A program made the translations under genes and the position numbers. From Pontivivens marinum (lineage in GTDB: Bacteria > Pseudomonadota > Alphaproteobacteria > Rhodobacterales > Rhodobacteraceae), in the NCBI RefSeq assembly GCF_900231835.1, contig NZ_OCTN01000007.1, positions 62,001-126,000 on the forward strand: a stretch of 64,000 nt of DNA. The letters are read 5' to 3'. Below, piece after piece: positions 45,252-54,728 of the stretch. The notes beneath the pieces were generated by a model. It was not told the DNA's origin and made no database searches. It worked only from the letters and a program-made list of their open reading frames with translations. Every line of letters starts with the position of its first letter. Positions within the stretch are counted from its first letter, which is position 1.

Positions 45252-45887
45252 CTAGTCGCGGATCGACGCGACCTGCTGCGCATAAATGCTGCGTCCATCG
45301 GCCAATATCAGCACAGCACCGTCCTGCGACATTCGGGCCTCTTCCACTCGCGAATGGGTATAGGGATATGCGATTACGCGATCGCCATCCGCGACGGAAC
45401 TGCGCAGTTCGAAATCATAAACACCTTCCTGCACTTCACGCCCTGTGGGTAGAGTACCGCTCCATGCGCCACCGCTATAGGCGTGATCGGCGATGATCTC
45501 TCCCATTGCGTCGCGCACAATCAGTCGGGCGCCATTTGGGGGCGGAGTATCGAAGCTAAGCTCAACCGGTTCCCCCGAATATTGCGCCTGACCCAGAACC
45601 GAAACCGAGCGACCTAGCCATGCGGCCAAGCCATTTGTGTCATTTGCCGTCAATGCGGCAGTCAGGTTGTCGAGCTTGGTATTCGTTTCGATCTGCTGCT
45701 CGACCGAGGTGAATGTCGCCAGTTGCTCCACAAATTGTGTGGATTCCATGGGGTTCAGGGGATCCTGATTGCGCATTTGGGTCGTCAGCAGGGTCAGGAA
45801 TGTCTCGAAATCAGTCGTGGGGGATGTGTTGGATGTTTGCGTGGCTGTTGTACTGGCCGCGCTCTGGCTTGTGCTCGTGATTTCCAT
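45252..45887 (-). CDS. flgD: Flagellar hook capping protein FlgD
   Basis: Scaffold on which the flagellar hook is built, 211 residues. The Ser/Thr-rich N-terminus leads into DFETFLTLLTTQMRNQDPLNPMESTQFVEQLATFTSVEQQ, the hallmark FlgD segment, followed by a FlgD Ig/tudor-like region (ELSFDTPPPNGARLIVRD) and DFELRSSVADGD. A GAAAGG Shine-Dalgarno precedes the ATG. It lies 10 bp after fliK in a leftward operon, matching their joint role in hook assembly. Confidence 0.94.
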   Translation of the reverse strand: MEITSTSQSAASTTATQTSNTSPTTDFETFLTLLTTQMRNQDPLNPMESTQFVEQLATFTSVEQQIETNTKLDNLTAALTANDTNGLAAWLGRSVSVLGQAQYSGEPVELSFDTPPPNGARLIVRDAMGEIIADHAYSGGAWSGTLPTGREVQEGVYDFELRSSVADGDRVIAYPYTHSRVEEARMSQDGAVLILADGRSIYAQQVASIRD

Positions 45888-45897
45888 GTCAAACCTT

Positions 45898-46950
<1,053 letters not shown>

Positions 46951-46990
46951 AGCTCTCTCCCTGATGTGGGGATAGATAATGCGCGAGGTC

Positions 46991-47005
46991 TTACGATTTC
47001 TTTAC
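46991..47005. promoter_or_regulatory. Degenerate CtrA-like box, fliK/flgJ intergenic region
   Basis: TTAC-N7-TTAC in the divergent region, two mismatches from the CtrA consensus TTAA-N7-TTAA. Reported mainly because better matches occur at the other flagellar promoters of the window. Confidence 0.3.
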
Positions 47006-47046
47006 TTCCTGCGTCGAAAAGGAACGCATCTAGAACGGAGAAACAT

Positions 47047-47328
47047 ATGCTTACCCCGATTTCCAGTGCTGAACCGGTGATGCCACGCGCGCAGGAGGCC
47101 GCGTTGCGCCGCACCGCTGTTGAGTTTGAGGCGGCCTTTCTGGCCGAAATGATGAGTCATACAGGGTTCGGCGCCGCGCGAACGGAACAGGGCGGTGGTG
47201 CGGGTGAGGATGCCTTTGCCTCGTTGCTGGCCAAGGAACACGCCCGCGCCTTTGCCCAGCAGGGCGGCATCGGGTTGGCCGAACAAATTTTCCAGAGCTT
47301 GGCGCAGGCAGAAGGAATCGGTCAATGA
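47047..47328 (+). CDS. flgJ: Rod-binding protein, FlgJ N-terminal domain only
   Basis: A 93-residue protein corresponding to the N-terminal rod-scaffold domain of FlgJ: RRTAVEFEAAFLAEMMSHTGFG and FASLLAKEHARAFAQQGGIGLAEQI. The muramidase domain present in enteric FlgJ is absent, as is usual in alphaproteobacteria (also called CheL there). A separate lytic transglycosylase at 60.2-60.8 kb probably supplies the missing activity. ACGGAGAAACAT precedes the ATG at 47047, chosen over an upstream start that lacks similarity. It overlaps the next gene (ATGA). Confidence 0.88.
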   Translation: MLTPISSAEPVMPRAQEAALRRTAVEFEAAFLAEMMSHTGFGAARTEQGGGAGEDAFASLLAKEHARAFAQQGGIGLAEQIFQSLAQAEGIGQ

Positions 47329-47630
47329 CATCGCGCACAGCACTTCGCGTTAATGAGATTATTACCGACCAACGCGCGGCCATTGTGCGGGGCGACTACC
47401 CCGATCCCAGTGCAATTGAACGCATTGCCCCGCTGTTGAAACGATTGACGCAGCACGAGTTGGCGCCGATCAGCGATGCATTGCGCAGGAACCTTGAGCT
47501 GCTGGCGATTGCACGTGAGGCAGTTGTGGAAATGCGTGCGCCTGCCATCATGCCGGTGCTGCAAACCTATAGTCCCGATGGCACGATGCATACTGCCGGA
47601 TATACGCCTGCCATGCTGGTGAAGCGTTAG
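47325..47630 (+). CDS. flgN: FlgN-like flagellar export chaperone (putative)
   Basis: A 101-residue mostly helical protein overlapping flgJ by four bases. The helix SDALRRNLELLAIAREAVVEMRA followed by LQTYSPDGTMH resembles the C-terminal half of FlgN-type proteins of Rhodobacterales, which chaperone hook-filament junction proteins. Similarity is by pattern only, so the name is tentative; co-translation with flgJ and the position before flagellin support a flagellar role. Confidence 0.6.
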   Translation: MTSRTALRVNEIITDQRAAIVRGDYPDPSAIERIAPLLKRLTQHELAPISDALRRNLELLAIAREAVVEMRAPAIMPVLQTYSPDGTMHTAGYTPAMLVKR

Positions 47631-47642
47631 GGGTTTGTTAAC
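47627..47642. promoter_or_regulatory. CtrA-like box upstream of flagellin
   Basis: TTAG-N7-TTAAC, one mismatch from the CtrA consensus TTAA-N7-TTAAC, about 190 bp before the flagellin start, at the end of the FlgN-like gene. No convincing sigma-28 promoter was found; CCCGATAA at 47789-47796 resembles only its -10 half. Confidence 0.45.
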
Positions 47643-47831
47643 GCTACTATGCTCGCCGCATTTACTTGTTGTTAGGGTGTGGCGGGCCTTAGTGACTGTG
47701 CGATCTGAGTGGATCGGCGCGGAACCTGCCGGAATGGTTTGGTCCGCTTTCGTCAGAATGACGTTTCCTGCCGGGGCATACCGGCTTTCCCGATAAGTGG
47801 TGCCGAATGCACTGCGAATGGAGTATTCTAC

Positions 47832-49076
47832 ATGTCGAGCATTCTGACAAATAACGGCGCAATGGTGGCTCTCAGCACGTTGCGCAGCATCAGTACAGGT
47901 CTGGCGGATACACAAAAGGAAATTTCCACAGGCCTGAAAATCGGATCTGCTGCGGATAACGCGGCGGTGTGGTCGATCTCGCAGGTTATGAGCTCGGACG
48001 CGGATGGTTTCACAGCCATTTCTGAGAGTTTGACCCTAGGCAACTCAACCGTTGCGGTTGCACGTCAGGCCGCAGAATCCATCACGAGCCTTCTGGGTGA
48101 CATCAAAACTCAGGTTATTTCGGCGCAGGAAACGGGCAACGATAAGGGCAAAATCCAAAGTGAGATTTCTGCTCTGCGCGATCAGGTCAGCTCCATCGTT
48201 GGTGCAGCGCAGTTTAAGGGTGTGAACCTGTTGCAGGGGTCTAGCTCGATTTCGATCCTGTCATCGCTTGATCGTTCCGAGGATGGCAGCGTCTCTGCAT
48301 CGCGTATCACGGTGGGTAGAAATGACCTCGCCGCGGTTGAGGGGGAAGCCGGCACCACTGCTGTCGCCGCAGGTGCCTTGATGACTGGTACGCGGACGGG
48401 TTCGTCTGTTGCAGGTAACGCTGCTGATCCAGATGCTGTTGTTAGCTTCACAGCGGGCGGAATCGAGGCTGGCGCGACATACACGATCTCTCTTGAGGGA
48501 ACGGGTGCTGCTGGATCAAATACAGGCGGTGCGCAAACCTTCACCTATGTTGCCAATGACAGTGATACCGAAGCAGATGTGTCCGATGCGTTGAAGGCGC
48601 AGATGGATACTTACATTTCGGATAATAGCCTGACCAATATCTCCACCTCGCAGGATGCAACGACAGGCGCGCTGACTGTCGCACTGGGCGGTGGTGCTGG
48701 TACTGATGCGATTACAGTCGGCTTTACCGAAACTACCGGCGGCACGGTTGCTGGTGGGCTTTCCGCACTGGCAAGCTTGGATGTGACGACTGAGGAAGGT
48801 GCGGCGCTGGCGTTGACTGATATTGAATCCCTGATCAACACCGCGATTGACGCGGCGGCGTCCTTTGGTTCGGTACAGGGGCGGATCAATACACAGTCTG
48901 ATTTTGTGTCGAGCCTGACAGACTCGCTGACATCCGGAATCGGTGCGCTGGTTGACGCGAATATGGAGGCGGCATCCGCACGCCTGCAATCGCTTCAGGT
49001 GCAACAGCAGCTTGGCATTCAGTCGTTGTCGATTGCGAACCAAGCTCCACAATCCATCCTGTCCCTCTTTGGCTGA
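47832..49076 (+). CDS. fliC: Flagellin
   Basis: Filament subunit of 414 residues. The conserved N-terminal D0/D1 region (SILTNNGAMVALSTLRSISTG, GLKIGSAADNAAVWSISQ) and C-terminal D1/D0 (SFGSVQGRINTQSDFV, ANMEAASARLQSLQVQQQLG, ending LSLFG) are clear; the middle 150 residues are Ala/Gly/Thr-rich, low in Cys and surface-exposed in type. The ATG at 47832 is where flagellins begin. The ~200-bp leader contains a GCCGG-GGCATA-CCGGC hairpin; in Caulobacter the flagellin leader is the target of FlbT, whose gene lies just downstream here together with flaF. Confidence 0.96.
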   Translation: MSSILTNNGAMVALSTLRSISTGLADTQKEISTGLKIGSAADNAAVWSISQVMSSDADGFTAISESLTLGNSTVAVARQAAESITSLLGDIKTQVISAQETGNDKGKIQSEISALRDQVSSIVGAAQFKGVNLLQGSSSISILSSLDRSEDGSVSASRITVGRNDLAAVEGEAGTTAVAAGALMTGTRTGSSVAGNAADPDAVVSFTAGGIEAGATYTISLEGTGAAGSNTGGAQTFTYVANDSDTEADVSDALKAQMDTYISDNSLTNISTSQDATTGALTVALGGGAGTDAITVGFTETTGGTVAGGLSALASLDVTTEEGAALALTDIESLINTAIDAAASFGSVQGRINTQSDFVSSLTDSLTSGIGALVDANMEAASARLQSLQVQQQLGIQSLSIANQAPQSILSLFG

Positions 49077-49087
49077 TGGTTGATGTT

Positions 49088-49117
49088 CCGGGCCGCATAT
49101 CTAGCGGCCCGGATTTT
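49088..49117 (+). terminator. Terminator after flagellin
   Basis: CCGGGCCGC (49088-49096), loop ATATCTA, GCGGCCCGG (49104-49112), then ATTTT. A perfect 9-bp stem right after the flagellin stop. Confidence 0.85.
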
Positions 49118-49173
49118 ACGCCGGACGGCCAGTGAAATTGGCTTGTTGCGATCAAACAGCGGGAACTCAGAAC

Positions 49174-49557
49174 ATGAATATTCGAACTGCCCAGAATGGG
49201 TATGGAACGGCGCAACGAAATGTTGGAACTCCGCGATCAGTTGAGGCGAGTGTTCTAGGGCGTATCACAAGGACGCTCATTGCGGCCGCGCAGGATCGGG
49301 ATACGTCATATGCAGCCTATGTTGAGGCTTTGCAGGCGAATTCAGATCTGTGGCGGATTTTTGCACGGGATCTAAGCAGCCCTGAGAATGCGTTGCCGAT
49401 GGACCTTCGTAAGCAGCTTTTTTCGCTAGCGGGGTTCGTTCACGATGAAACAAATCGGATTCTGATGAGCGGCGCAGGGGTTGAGAACCTGTCGGCGATC
49501 AATATGGATATCCTGTCGGGGCTGTCTGCGGCTCAACCCGCTCAGGTGACGACATGA
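49174..49557 (+). CDS. flaF: Flagellar biosynthesis regulator FlaF
   Basis: A 127-residue protein needed for flagellin secretion or synthesis in alphaproteobacteria. The pattern PRSVEASVLGRITRTLIAAAQDRD, SDLWRIFARDLSSPENALP and LRKQLFSLAGFVHDET fits FlaF. Its start at 49174 is preceded by a weak GGGAAC. It overlaps flbT (ATGA), the antagonist that represses flagellin translation, in the usual flaF-flbT order beside the flagellin gene. Confidence 0.88.
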   Translation: MNIRTAQNGYGTAQRNVGTPRSVEASVLGRITRTLIAAAQDRDTSYAAYVEALQANSDLWRIFARDLSSPENALPMDLRKQLFSLAGFVHDETNRILMSGAGVENLSAINMDILSGLSAAQPAQVTT

Positions 49558-49976
49558 CAGGATTGGTCCTGAAGCTACGCCCTGCGGAGCGCGTCTTGAT
49601 AAATGGCGTCGTCATTGAAAACGGTGATAGGCGGTCGCGGCTGAGCATTCTGACACCTGATGCCAGCATCCTGCGGTTGCGCGATGCAATCCACCCCACA
49701 CAGGCAACAACGCCGGTGACACGGGTTTGCTATCTGGCACAACTCATCCTTGCGGGTGAGGTTGATAAGGTGACAGGCTACGCGCAATTGACTAGCGGCC
49801 TTGCGCAGTTGCGCCATGTTTTCACTGAGGGGCCAGCACATTGCCTGCTTGTTGAGGCCACGGCCCATGCCGATGCGAGAATGATCTACCAGTGCATGCG
49901 TTCGCTAAGAGCGCTGCGACCGATTGAGGCGGATTTGTTTGCAGAGGCGGATACAGCAAGGTTGGCTGGCGAATAG
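49554..49976 (+). CDS. flbT: Flagellin mRNA repressor FlbT
   Basis: A 140-residue RNA-acting regulator that, in Caulobacter, destabilises flagellin mRNA when assembly is incomplete. The N-terminal KLRPAERVLINGVVIENGDRR with later LRLRDAI and ARMIYQCMRSLRALRPIEA is the FlbT pattern. It is coupled to flaF and lies 480 bp after flagellin. A compact hairpin (50012-50026) separates it from the convergent fliI. Confidence 0.9.
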   Translation: MTGLVLKLRPAERVLINGVVIENGDRRSRLSILTPDASILRLRDAIHPTQATTPVTRVCYLAQLILAGEVDKVTGYAQLTSGLAQLRHVFTEGPAHCLLVEATAHADARMIYQCMRSLRALRPIEADLFAEADTARLAGE

Positions 49977-50011
49977 CTAACCTTGCTTATAAGCATAGTT
50001 TATCACGGCGC

Positions 50012-50026
50012 GGGGCGGTTCGCCCC
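50012..50026. terminator. Compact hairpin between flbT and fliI
   Basis: GGGGCG-GTT-CGCCCC, a 6-bp stem with a three-base loop between convergent genes, without a T-tract. Probably a weak bidirectional terminator. Confidence 0.5.
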
Positions 50027-50040
50027 GGCCTTGCGCATCA

Positions 50041-51345
50041 TTAAAATCTAGCTGCACTGCACAGGGATGAGAGCCGTGCAAATGACGTTGTCGCGTCGGG
50101 CAGGTCACGCGCAGACCACATTGTATCAATCGCGTCAGCAGCTTTCATTACACTATCGGTTTGAGCGTTCTCACCCTCCACTGCCAGCCCCGCATCACGT
50201 AGTGGCGCTATACGTGATGCGGCCGCCAGAATTTTCCGAACCTGCATTATGACCGCATTTTCGTCAGCATTTGCTGCCTGCGGTAGTGAGCGTGATACTG
50301 ATTTCAGGACGTCAATTGCGGGGAACCGACCGCTTTCTGCGATCTCTCGATCCAATATAATATGTCCATCCAGCATTCCGCGCACCATGTCGGCCAGTGG
50401 TTCATCCATATCCGACCCTGCGACCAGAACTGAAAGCACTGCGGTGATGTCACCTTGGCCTGCTGATCCTGGCCCGAGGCGCTCCATCATTCGTGCTAAG
50501 TCTTGACCTGTATTTGCGGGAAAACCGGTGGTGATTGTGGTGCCTGCCTGACTGGCCTGTACCTGACGATGGGCCTCTGCCCAACGAGTCAGGGAATCCA
50601 TCAGGATTAGAACATGCTTCCCTTGCTCCTTAAAATGCTCCGCAATATCGATTGATGCTTGTGCTGCGCGCCGACGTTCAAGCGCGGAACAATCAGCGGT
50701 CGCAGCCACGCAAATGCATCGTGATCGCGTTTCGGCGTCCATCGTATGGTTGATAAAGCTGGCAAGCTCATGCCCCCGCTCACCAATCATGGCAAAGACA
50801 ATGACGTCAGCCTTGATACCACTGGCTAGGGCGTTGAGAAGGCTGGTTTTCCCGACGCCGGACCCCGCGAATAGCCCTATGCGTTGCCCCTTAACTAGCG
50901 GCAGCATGGTGTCGATTGCCGGTTGGCCAGTGTCGAGGCGGGTGCCCAAACTGCGCCGCGATAGTGCATTTCGGTGTCCCGTCGGCACAAGGCGTAGCGG
51001 GCCGGCGCTTAACGCTTGTCCATCCATAGGATCGCCAAATGCGTTTACCACGCGGCCCAGCCAACTGGTATCTGGCCTGATGGAATTGGACGAATCCTTC
51101 CAGATGTAAGCGCCGGGCGCGAGACGGTTGATGGCACCAAACGGCGCCAACTTAATTTCGTCTTGCGATAGGGACGTGACCTCAGCACGGGTTCCTCCCT
51201 CAATCGAGAAAACATCACCAACGCCGATATCCTGCCGCAAACCGTGTGCGACAAGTAGCCCCTCCTCGATTCGGCGCAGTGTTGTTAGGTGCGATTTTTG
51301 AGGAATTTCGCGGATGGAGCGCGTCATTGCAGCGAATTGTGTCAT
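50041..51345 (-). CDS. fliI: Flagellum-specific export ATPase FliI
   Basis: ATPase of the flagellar type III export gate, 434 residues. It has the F1-like fold: N-terminal beta-barrel (GLRQDIGVGDVFSIEGG), Walker A GLFAGSGVGKTSL, catalytic GERGHEL, Walker B VLILMDSLTRWAEAHR, and MMERLGPGSAGQGDITAVLSVLV as in FliI. Here it stands alone on the left strand, without the fliH and fliJ genes normally beside it. It is divergent from flgB across 87 bp holding a CtrA-like box. Confidence 0.95.
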   Translation of the reverse strand: MTQFAAMTRSIREIPQKSHLTTLRRIEEGLLVAHGLRQDIGVGDVFSIEGGTRAEVTSLSQDEIKLAPFGAINRLAPGAYIWKDSSNSIRPDTSWLGRVVNAFGDPMDGQALSAGPLRLVPTGHRNALSRRSLGTRLDTGQPAIDTMLPLVKGQRIGLFAGSGVGKTSLLNALASGIKADVIVFAMIGERGHELASFINHTMDAETRSRCICVAATADCSALERRRAAQASIDIAEHFKEQGKHVLILMDSLTRWAEAHRQVQASQAGTTITTGFPANTGQDLARMMERLGPGSAGQGDITAVLSVLVAGSDMDEPLADMVRGMLDGHIILDREIAESGRFPAIDVLKSVSRSLPQAANADENAVIMQVRKILAAASRIAPLRDAGLAVEGENAQTDSVMKAADAIDTMWSARDLPDATTSFARLSSLCSAARF

Positions 51346-51359
51346 TGGCCGATCCTCTT

Positions 51360-51374
51360 TTAATCCGTGATTAC
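51360..51374. promoter_or_regulatory. CtrA-like box between fliI and flgB
   Basis: TTAA-N7-TTAC in the 87-bp divergent promoter region, one mismatch from the CtrA consensus TTAA-N7-TTAA. The same one-mismatch form occurs between fliM and motB. Confidence 0.5.
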
Positions 51375-51432
51375 CCTTTGTTCACTTCCGAAGGTTAAGC
51401 CGAGGTTGAAGAGTAAAGGGAGAAGCCCTGAA

Positions 51433-51822
51433 ATGACCGAAAACAACTCATTATTACGCGTTGCTGCTGAGGCAACGCGCCACGCCGCAACACGGCAGAC
51501 GGTTATCGCGCGCAATATCGCGAATGCCGACACACCGGGATTCGTTGCGCAGGATGTTGTGCCCTTTTCCCAGCGCATGGCCGTAGATAGTTCCGATTTT
51601 TCTATTCGAAACACGCGAGCGGGCCACATGGCTGGTGGCTCTAGCCTGGAACCACGTGTGATTTCTGCCAGTTCCACCACCGGCGCTGGCACGCCTGATG
51701 GCAATACCGTTTCGATTGAGGACCAGATGGTGCGCGCTGCGGATGCCCGTCAGCAACATGATTTGGCGTTAACACTTTATCGAAAGTCTCTGGACATCAT
51801 GCGTACCAGCCTAGGCCGTTAA
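51433..51822 (+). CDS. flgB: Flagellar proximal rod protein FlgB
   Basis: A 129-residue rod subunit. The N-terminal ARNIANADTPGFVAQDVVPF is the rod/hook family signature, and the C-terminal helix region (DQMVRAADARQQHDLALTLYRKSLDIM) matches FlgB. GGGAGAAG precedes the ATG at 51433, selected over an upstream in-frame ATG at 51367. First gene of a nine-gene rod/ring operon running to fliL. Confidence 0.93.
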   Translation: MTENNSLLRVAAEATRHAATRQTVIARNIANADTPGFVAQDVVPFSQRMAVDSSDFSIRNTRAGHMAGGSSLEPRVISASSTTGAGTPDGNTVSIEDQMVRAADARQQHDLALTLYRKSLDIMRTSLGR

Positions 51823-51834
51823 GGGAGAAACCCT

Positions 51835-52224
51835 ATGAGTGATCTACTGTCATCAATGCAAAGCTCTGTCAGCGGCATGACCGCCCAATCCGCGCGGTTG
51901 CGGTTGAGTTCGGAAAATATCGCGAATGCCGATACTCCCGGTTATCACGGAAAGACAGTTTCCTTTGAGGAGGTTACTGGGCGCGAGGGCATTGCGCGTG
52001 TTGTTGCCGGCGCGCCAGAGCTGAGCCAGCGCTCGCTTGAGCGGGTGTATTCCCCCGGCCATCCGCTTGCCGATGATGAGGGGTATTACGACGGCTCCAA
52101 CGTCAATTTGATGGTGGAGATCGCGGATGCTCGTCAGGCACAGCGCACCTACGAAGCCAACCTCAAAATGTTCGATCAAGCCCGGGCGATGTCGTCCTCG
52201 TTGCTCGATCTTTTACGTCGCTAA
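51835..52224 (+). CDS. flgC: Flagellar proximal rod protein FlgC
   Basis: A 129-residue rod subunit. It has the family motif SSENIANADTPGYHGKTVSFEEV and the FlgC C-terminal part VYSPGHPLADDEGYYDGSNVNLMVEIADARQAQRTYEANLKMFDQAR. It follows flgB after 12 bp containing GGGAGAA. Confidence 0.95.
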   Translation: MSDLLSSMQSSVSGMTAQSARLRLSSENIANADTPGYHGKTVSFEEVTGREGIARVVAGAPELSQRSLERVYSPGHPLADDEGYYDGSNVNLMVEIADARQAQRTYEANLKMFDQARAMSSSLLDLLRR

Positions 52225-52236
52225 AGGGGTTAAATC

Positions 52237-52521
52237 ATGGACATTCAATCCACACTAGCAGGTCAGGCCTACGGACTGGCACGCCAGATTTCAGCGAAGC
52301 CACAGGTCGAACCGGTTGAGGAATTTGCCCAAGTTGCGGCTGACATGGTGTCGGATCTGCAATCGACGGAGCAAGCCGCTCGTGGCGCGTTGGCTGGCAC
52401 AGTTGATCCACATGCGATGGTGCAGGCCCTAGCAGAAACCGAGTTGGCGGTCGAAACGGCTGTTACCCTACGGGATAAAGTGGTCGAGGCATATCAGGAG
52501 ATTCTGAGGATGCCGGTATGA
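52237..52521 (+). CDS. fliE: Flagellar hook-basal body complex protein FliE
   Basis: A 94-residue protein joining the MS ring to the proximal rod. The C-terminal helix pair with VDPHAMVQALAETELAVETAVTLRDKVVEAYQEILRMPV matches the FliE signature (V-x-x-A-x-x-E-A..VRDKxxxAYxEIMxMxx). It overlaps fliQ by four bases. Confidence 0.93.
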   Translation: MDIQSTLAGQAYGLARQISAKPQVEPVEEFAQVAADMVSDLQSTEQAARGALAGTVDPHAMVQALAETELAVETAVTLRDKVVEAYQEILRMPV

Positions 52522-52784
52522 CGCAGGGCCAACTTCTTGATTTGTTGCGTGAGGCATTGTGGGCTGCCTTGATCGTGGCACTACCGGTCCTTGCCGTTGC
52601 CCTCGCTATTGGTTTGGTGATCGGACTTGTGCAGGCGTTGACCTCTATTCAGGAGATGACGCTGACCTTTGTGCCAAAGCTGGCGGGCATTCTTACGGTG
52701 TTCTGGATCACCATGGATTTCTCGGGCCGCGTGCTGTTGGTTTTCTGGGATGAGAGCATCCTACCCGCGATAGTGGGGTCCTGA
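52518..52784 (+). CDS. fliQ: Flagellar export gate protein FliQ
   Basis: An 88-residue, two-helix membrane protein of the type III export gate. ALPVLAVALAIGLVIGLVQALTSIQEMTLTFVPKLAGI is the FliQ core. Its partners FliR, FlhB and FlhA are encoded on the opposite strand 5 kb to the right; FliP and FliO are not in the window. It overlaps fliE and is followed by flgF after 3 bp. Confidence 0.95.
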   Translation: MTQGQLLDLLREALWAALIVALPVLAVALAIGLVIGLVQALTSIQEMTLTFVPKLAGILTVFWITMDFSGRVLLVFWDESILPAIVGS

Positions 52785-52787
52785 TTT

Positions 52788-53513
52788 ATGGATGTAACGG
52801 GACAGATCGCTCTATCGCGCCAAATGGGGCTGGATCGTGAAATGCAGGTCATCGCCAACAACTTGGCGAATATGTCGACCACAGGCTATCGCCGTGAGGG
52901 CGTGATTTTTTCGGAGAGCGTGCAGGCGTCAACAGACGGTTCAGATAGTGTGTCGATGGCATCCCTCAGTGCGCGGTTTTCGGACGAGGGGCTGGGGGCT
53001 GTGCGCAGTACCGGCGGCTCACTGGATATGGCGATCGATGGGCCAGGATTTTTTCAGATCGAGGGGCCGTCAGGTGCCCGTCTGACCCGTGCTGGCGCAT
53101 TCATGCGCGATGCCGATGGGCAAGTTGTTAACGCGAGCGGCGAGTTTCTGCTCGACAGTGGGGGCGCACCGATCTTGCTGCCGCCGGGCAGTTCAAATGT
53201 CGTGATTTCTGGCGATGGCACCATGACTGCAAACGGTGAACCCGTCGCGCAACTGGGTCTGTTCATGCCGGCGGAGGGCGCAAGTTTTGAGCGTGAGGAC
53301 GGTGTTCGGTTCCGCTCTGATCAACCGTTCGAGGCAATGTTTGACGGTCGCATCCAGCAGGGTGAGCTGGAGGGCGCGAATGTCAGTGCCGTTGCAGAAA
53401 TGACCAGAATGATCGAGGTGCAGCGCGCCTACGAATTTAGCCAATCTTTACAGGAACGTGAGGATGAGCGGCAACGCTCCGTCGTGCGTACCTTGGGGCA
53501 GGCAGCACAATGA
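52788..53513 (+). CDS. flgF: Flagellar proximal rod protein FlgF
   Basis: A 241-residue rod protein. The N-terminal MQVIANNLANMSTTGYRREGVIF and C-terminal VAEMTRMIEVQRAYEFSQSLQ are the rod/hook family ends; the central GGSLDMAIDGPGFFQIEGPSG is shared with FlgG. The shorter length compared with FlgG (261) and order flgF-flgG-flgA-flgH support the name. Its ATG lies three bases after the fliQ stop. Confidence 0.92.
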   Translation: MDVTGQIALSRQMGLDREMQVIANNLANMSTTGYRREGVIFSESVQASTDGSDSVSMASLSARFSDEGLGAVRSTGGSLDMAIDGPGFFQIEGPSGARLTRAGAFMRDADGQVVNASGEFLLDSGGAPILLPPGSSNVVISGDGTMTANGEPVAQLGLFMPAEGASFEREDGVRFRSDQPFEAMFDGRIQQGELEGANVSAVAEMTRMIEVQRAYEFSQSLQEREDERQRSVVRTLGQAAQ

Positions 53514-53529
53514 TCGCAGGGAGTATAAT

Positions 53530-54315
53530 ATGAGAGCGTTATCTATCGCAGCGACGGGAATGGACGCGCAGCAAATGCGAGTCGAGGTGATTTCGAACAA
53601 CCTCGCGAATATGAGCACGACCGCATATAATGCCCGTCGGGCGGAATTTGCAGATTTGCATTATCAACAGCTTAGCCGCGCTGGCAGTATCAACGCAGCT
53701 GACGGAACAGTCCTGCCGACGGGCGTTCAGCTTGGGCTTGGCGTGCGTGCGGCTGCTATCACGATGCATGTTGAGCAGGGTTCGCTACGCGCCACTGGCG
53801 GTGAACTGGATGTCGCGATTGAGGGGGCAGGTTACCTTGAGGTGGAACTGCCCAATGGCCAGCAGGCCTATACCCGCGATGGCGCGCTAAAGCGAAGTGG
53901 TGAGGGGCAGATTGTTACCTCTGACGGTTTCGCAGTCATTCCTGAAATCACAATCCCCGATGATGCAATGAGCGTGTCGATTAACGCGCAGGGCGAAGTT
54001 TACGCTTACTTCAGCGATCAGGTAACACCGCAGCTGATGGGCCAAATTACCCTAGCTGATTTTACGAATGATAAGGGGTTAGAGGCTCTAGGCGGCAACC
54101 TGTTCGCGGAGACTGAAGCATCCGGTGGACCGGTTGTTGGCAGCCCCGGTGATGACGGATTGGGAACGATGCGGCAGGGATATCTGGAGGATAGTTCGGT
54201 CGATGCGGTTCGGGAAATGACCGAACTGATCGAAGCGCAGCGTGGATATGAGCTGAACGCGAAGGTCATAACCGCGGCAGATCAAATGCTGTCTGCAACG
54301 ACGCAAATCCGATGA
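53530..54315 (+). CDS. flgG: Flagellar distal rod protein FlgG
   Basis: The 261-residue distal rod subunit; length and sequence match FlgG closely. It has VEVISNNLANMSTTAYNARRAEF, DLHYQQLSRAGS, VQLGLGVRAAAITMHVEQGSLRATGGELDVAIEGAGYLEVE and VREMTELIEAQRGYELNAKVITAADQML. AGGGAG stands before the ATG at 53530, after the flgF stop; an upstream in-frame ATG overlaps flgF and is rejected. The stop overlaps flgA (ATGA). Confidence 0.95.
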   Translation: MRALSIAATGMDAQQMRVEVISNNLANMSTTAYNARRAEFADLHYQQLSRAGSINAADGTVLPTGVQLGLGVRAAAITMHVEQGSLRATGGELDVAIEGAGYLEVELPNGQQAYTRDGALKRSGEGQIVTSDGFAVIPEITIPDDAMSVSINAQGEVYAYFSDQVTPQLMGQITLADFTNDKGLEALGGNLFAETEASGGPVVGSPGDDGLGTMRQGYLEDSSVDAVREMTELIEAQRGYELNAKVITAADQMLSATTQIR

Positions 54316-54728
54316 GGGCGCTGGTTCTCGCACTAAGCCTTGGCGCTATGCCGGCCATTGCGCAATCCGTCATTCCGGTTCGCGCCATCAGGGCGGAGCA
54401 AGTTGTTCGCCCCTCGGACCTATCATTGGCGCAGGAAACGTGGCCGGGTGCCATTTCCGATATCGCAGATGCAATCGGGCGCGAGGCTCGCGTCACGTTA
54501 TATCCTGGGCGGCCGATCCTTGCGGGTGATTTGGCCGACCGTGCCGTCGTTGATCGAAATCAGATTGTTCTATTGCACTACGCAGCAGGTGGTTTGGCCA
54601 TCGTGACCGAGGCACGGGCATTGTCACGCGGCCGTCCGGGTGAGCGGATTAGAGCGATGAACGTCGAATCCCGTATGACCATCTGGGGAACGGTTCGCCC
54701 TGATGGCACGCTAGAGGTAATGCCATGA
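54312..54728 (+). CDS. flgA: Flagellar P-ring assembly chaperone FlgA
   Basis: A 138-residue periplasmic chaperone for FlgI. A signal peptide (RALVLALSLGAMPAIA-QS) precedes a SAF-type domain with VRAIRAEQVVRPSDLSL and LYPGRPILAGDLADRAVVDRNQIVLLHY, and ends with GERIRAMNVESRMTIWGTVRPDG, the FlgA C-terminus. It is shorter than enteric FlgA and lacks the N-terminal extra domain. It is coupled to flgG and flgH by ATGA overlaps. Confidence 0.9.
   Translation: MRALVLALSLGAMPAIAQSVIPVRAIRAEQVVRPSDLSLAQETWPGAISDIADAIGREARVTLYPGRPILAGDLADRAVVDRNQIVLLHYAAGGLAIVTEARALSRGRPGERIRAMNVESRMTIWGTVRPDGTLEVMP

Noticed and set aside
47770-47796. Sigma-28 promoter of flagellin
   Set aside because: CCCGATAA fits the -10 half, but no TAAA-type -35 lies at the right distance; noted only as a weak hint.
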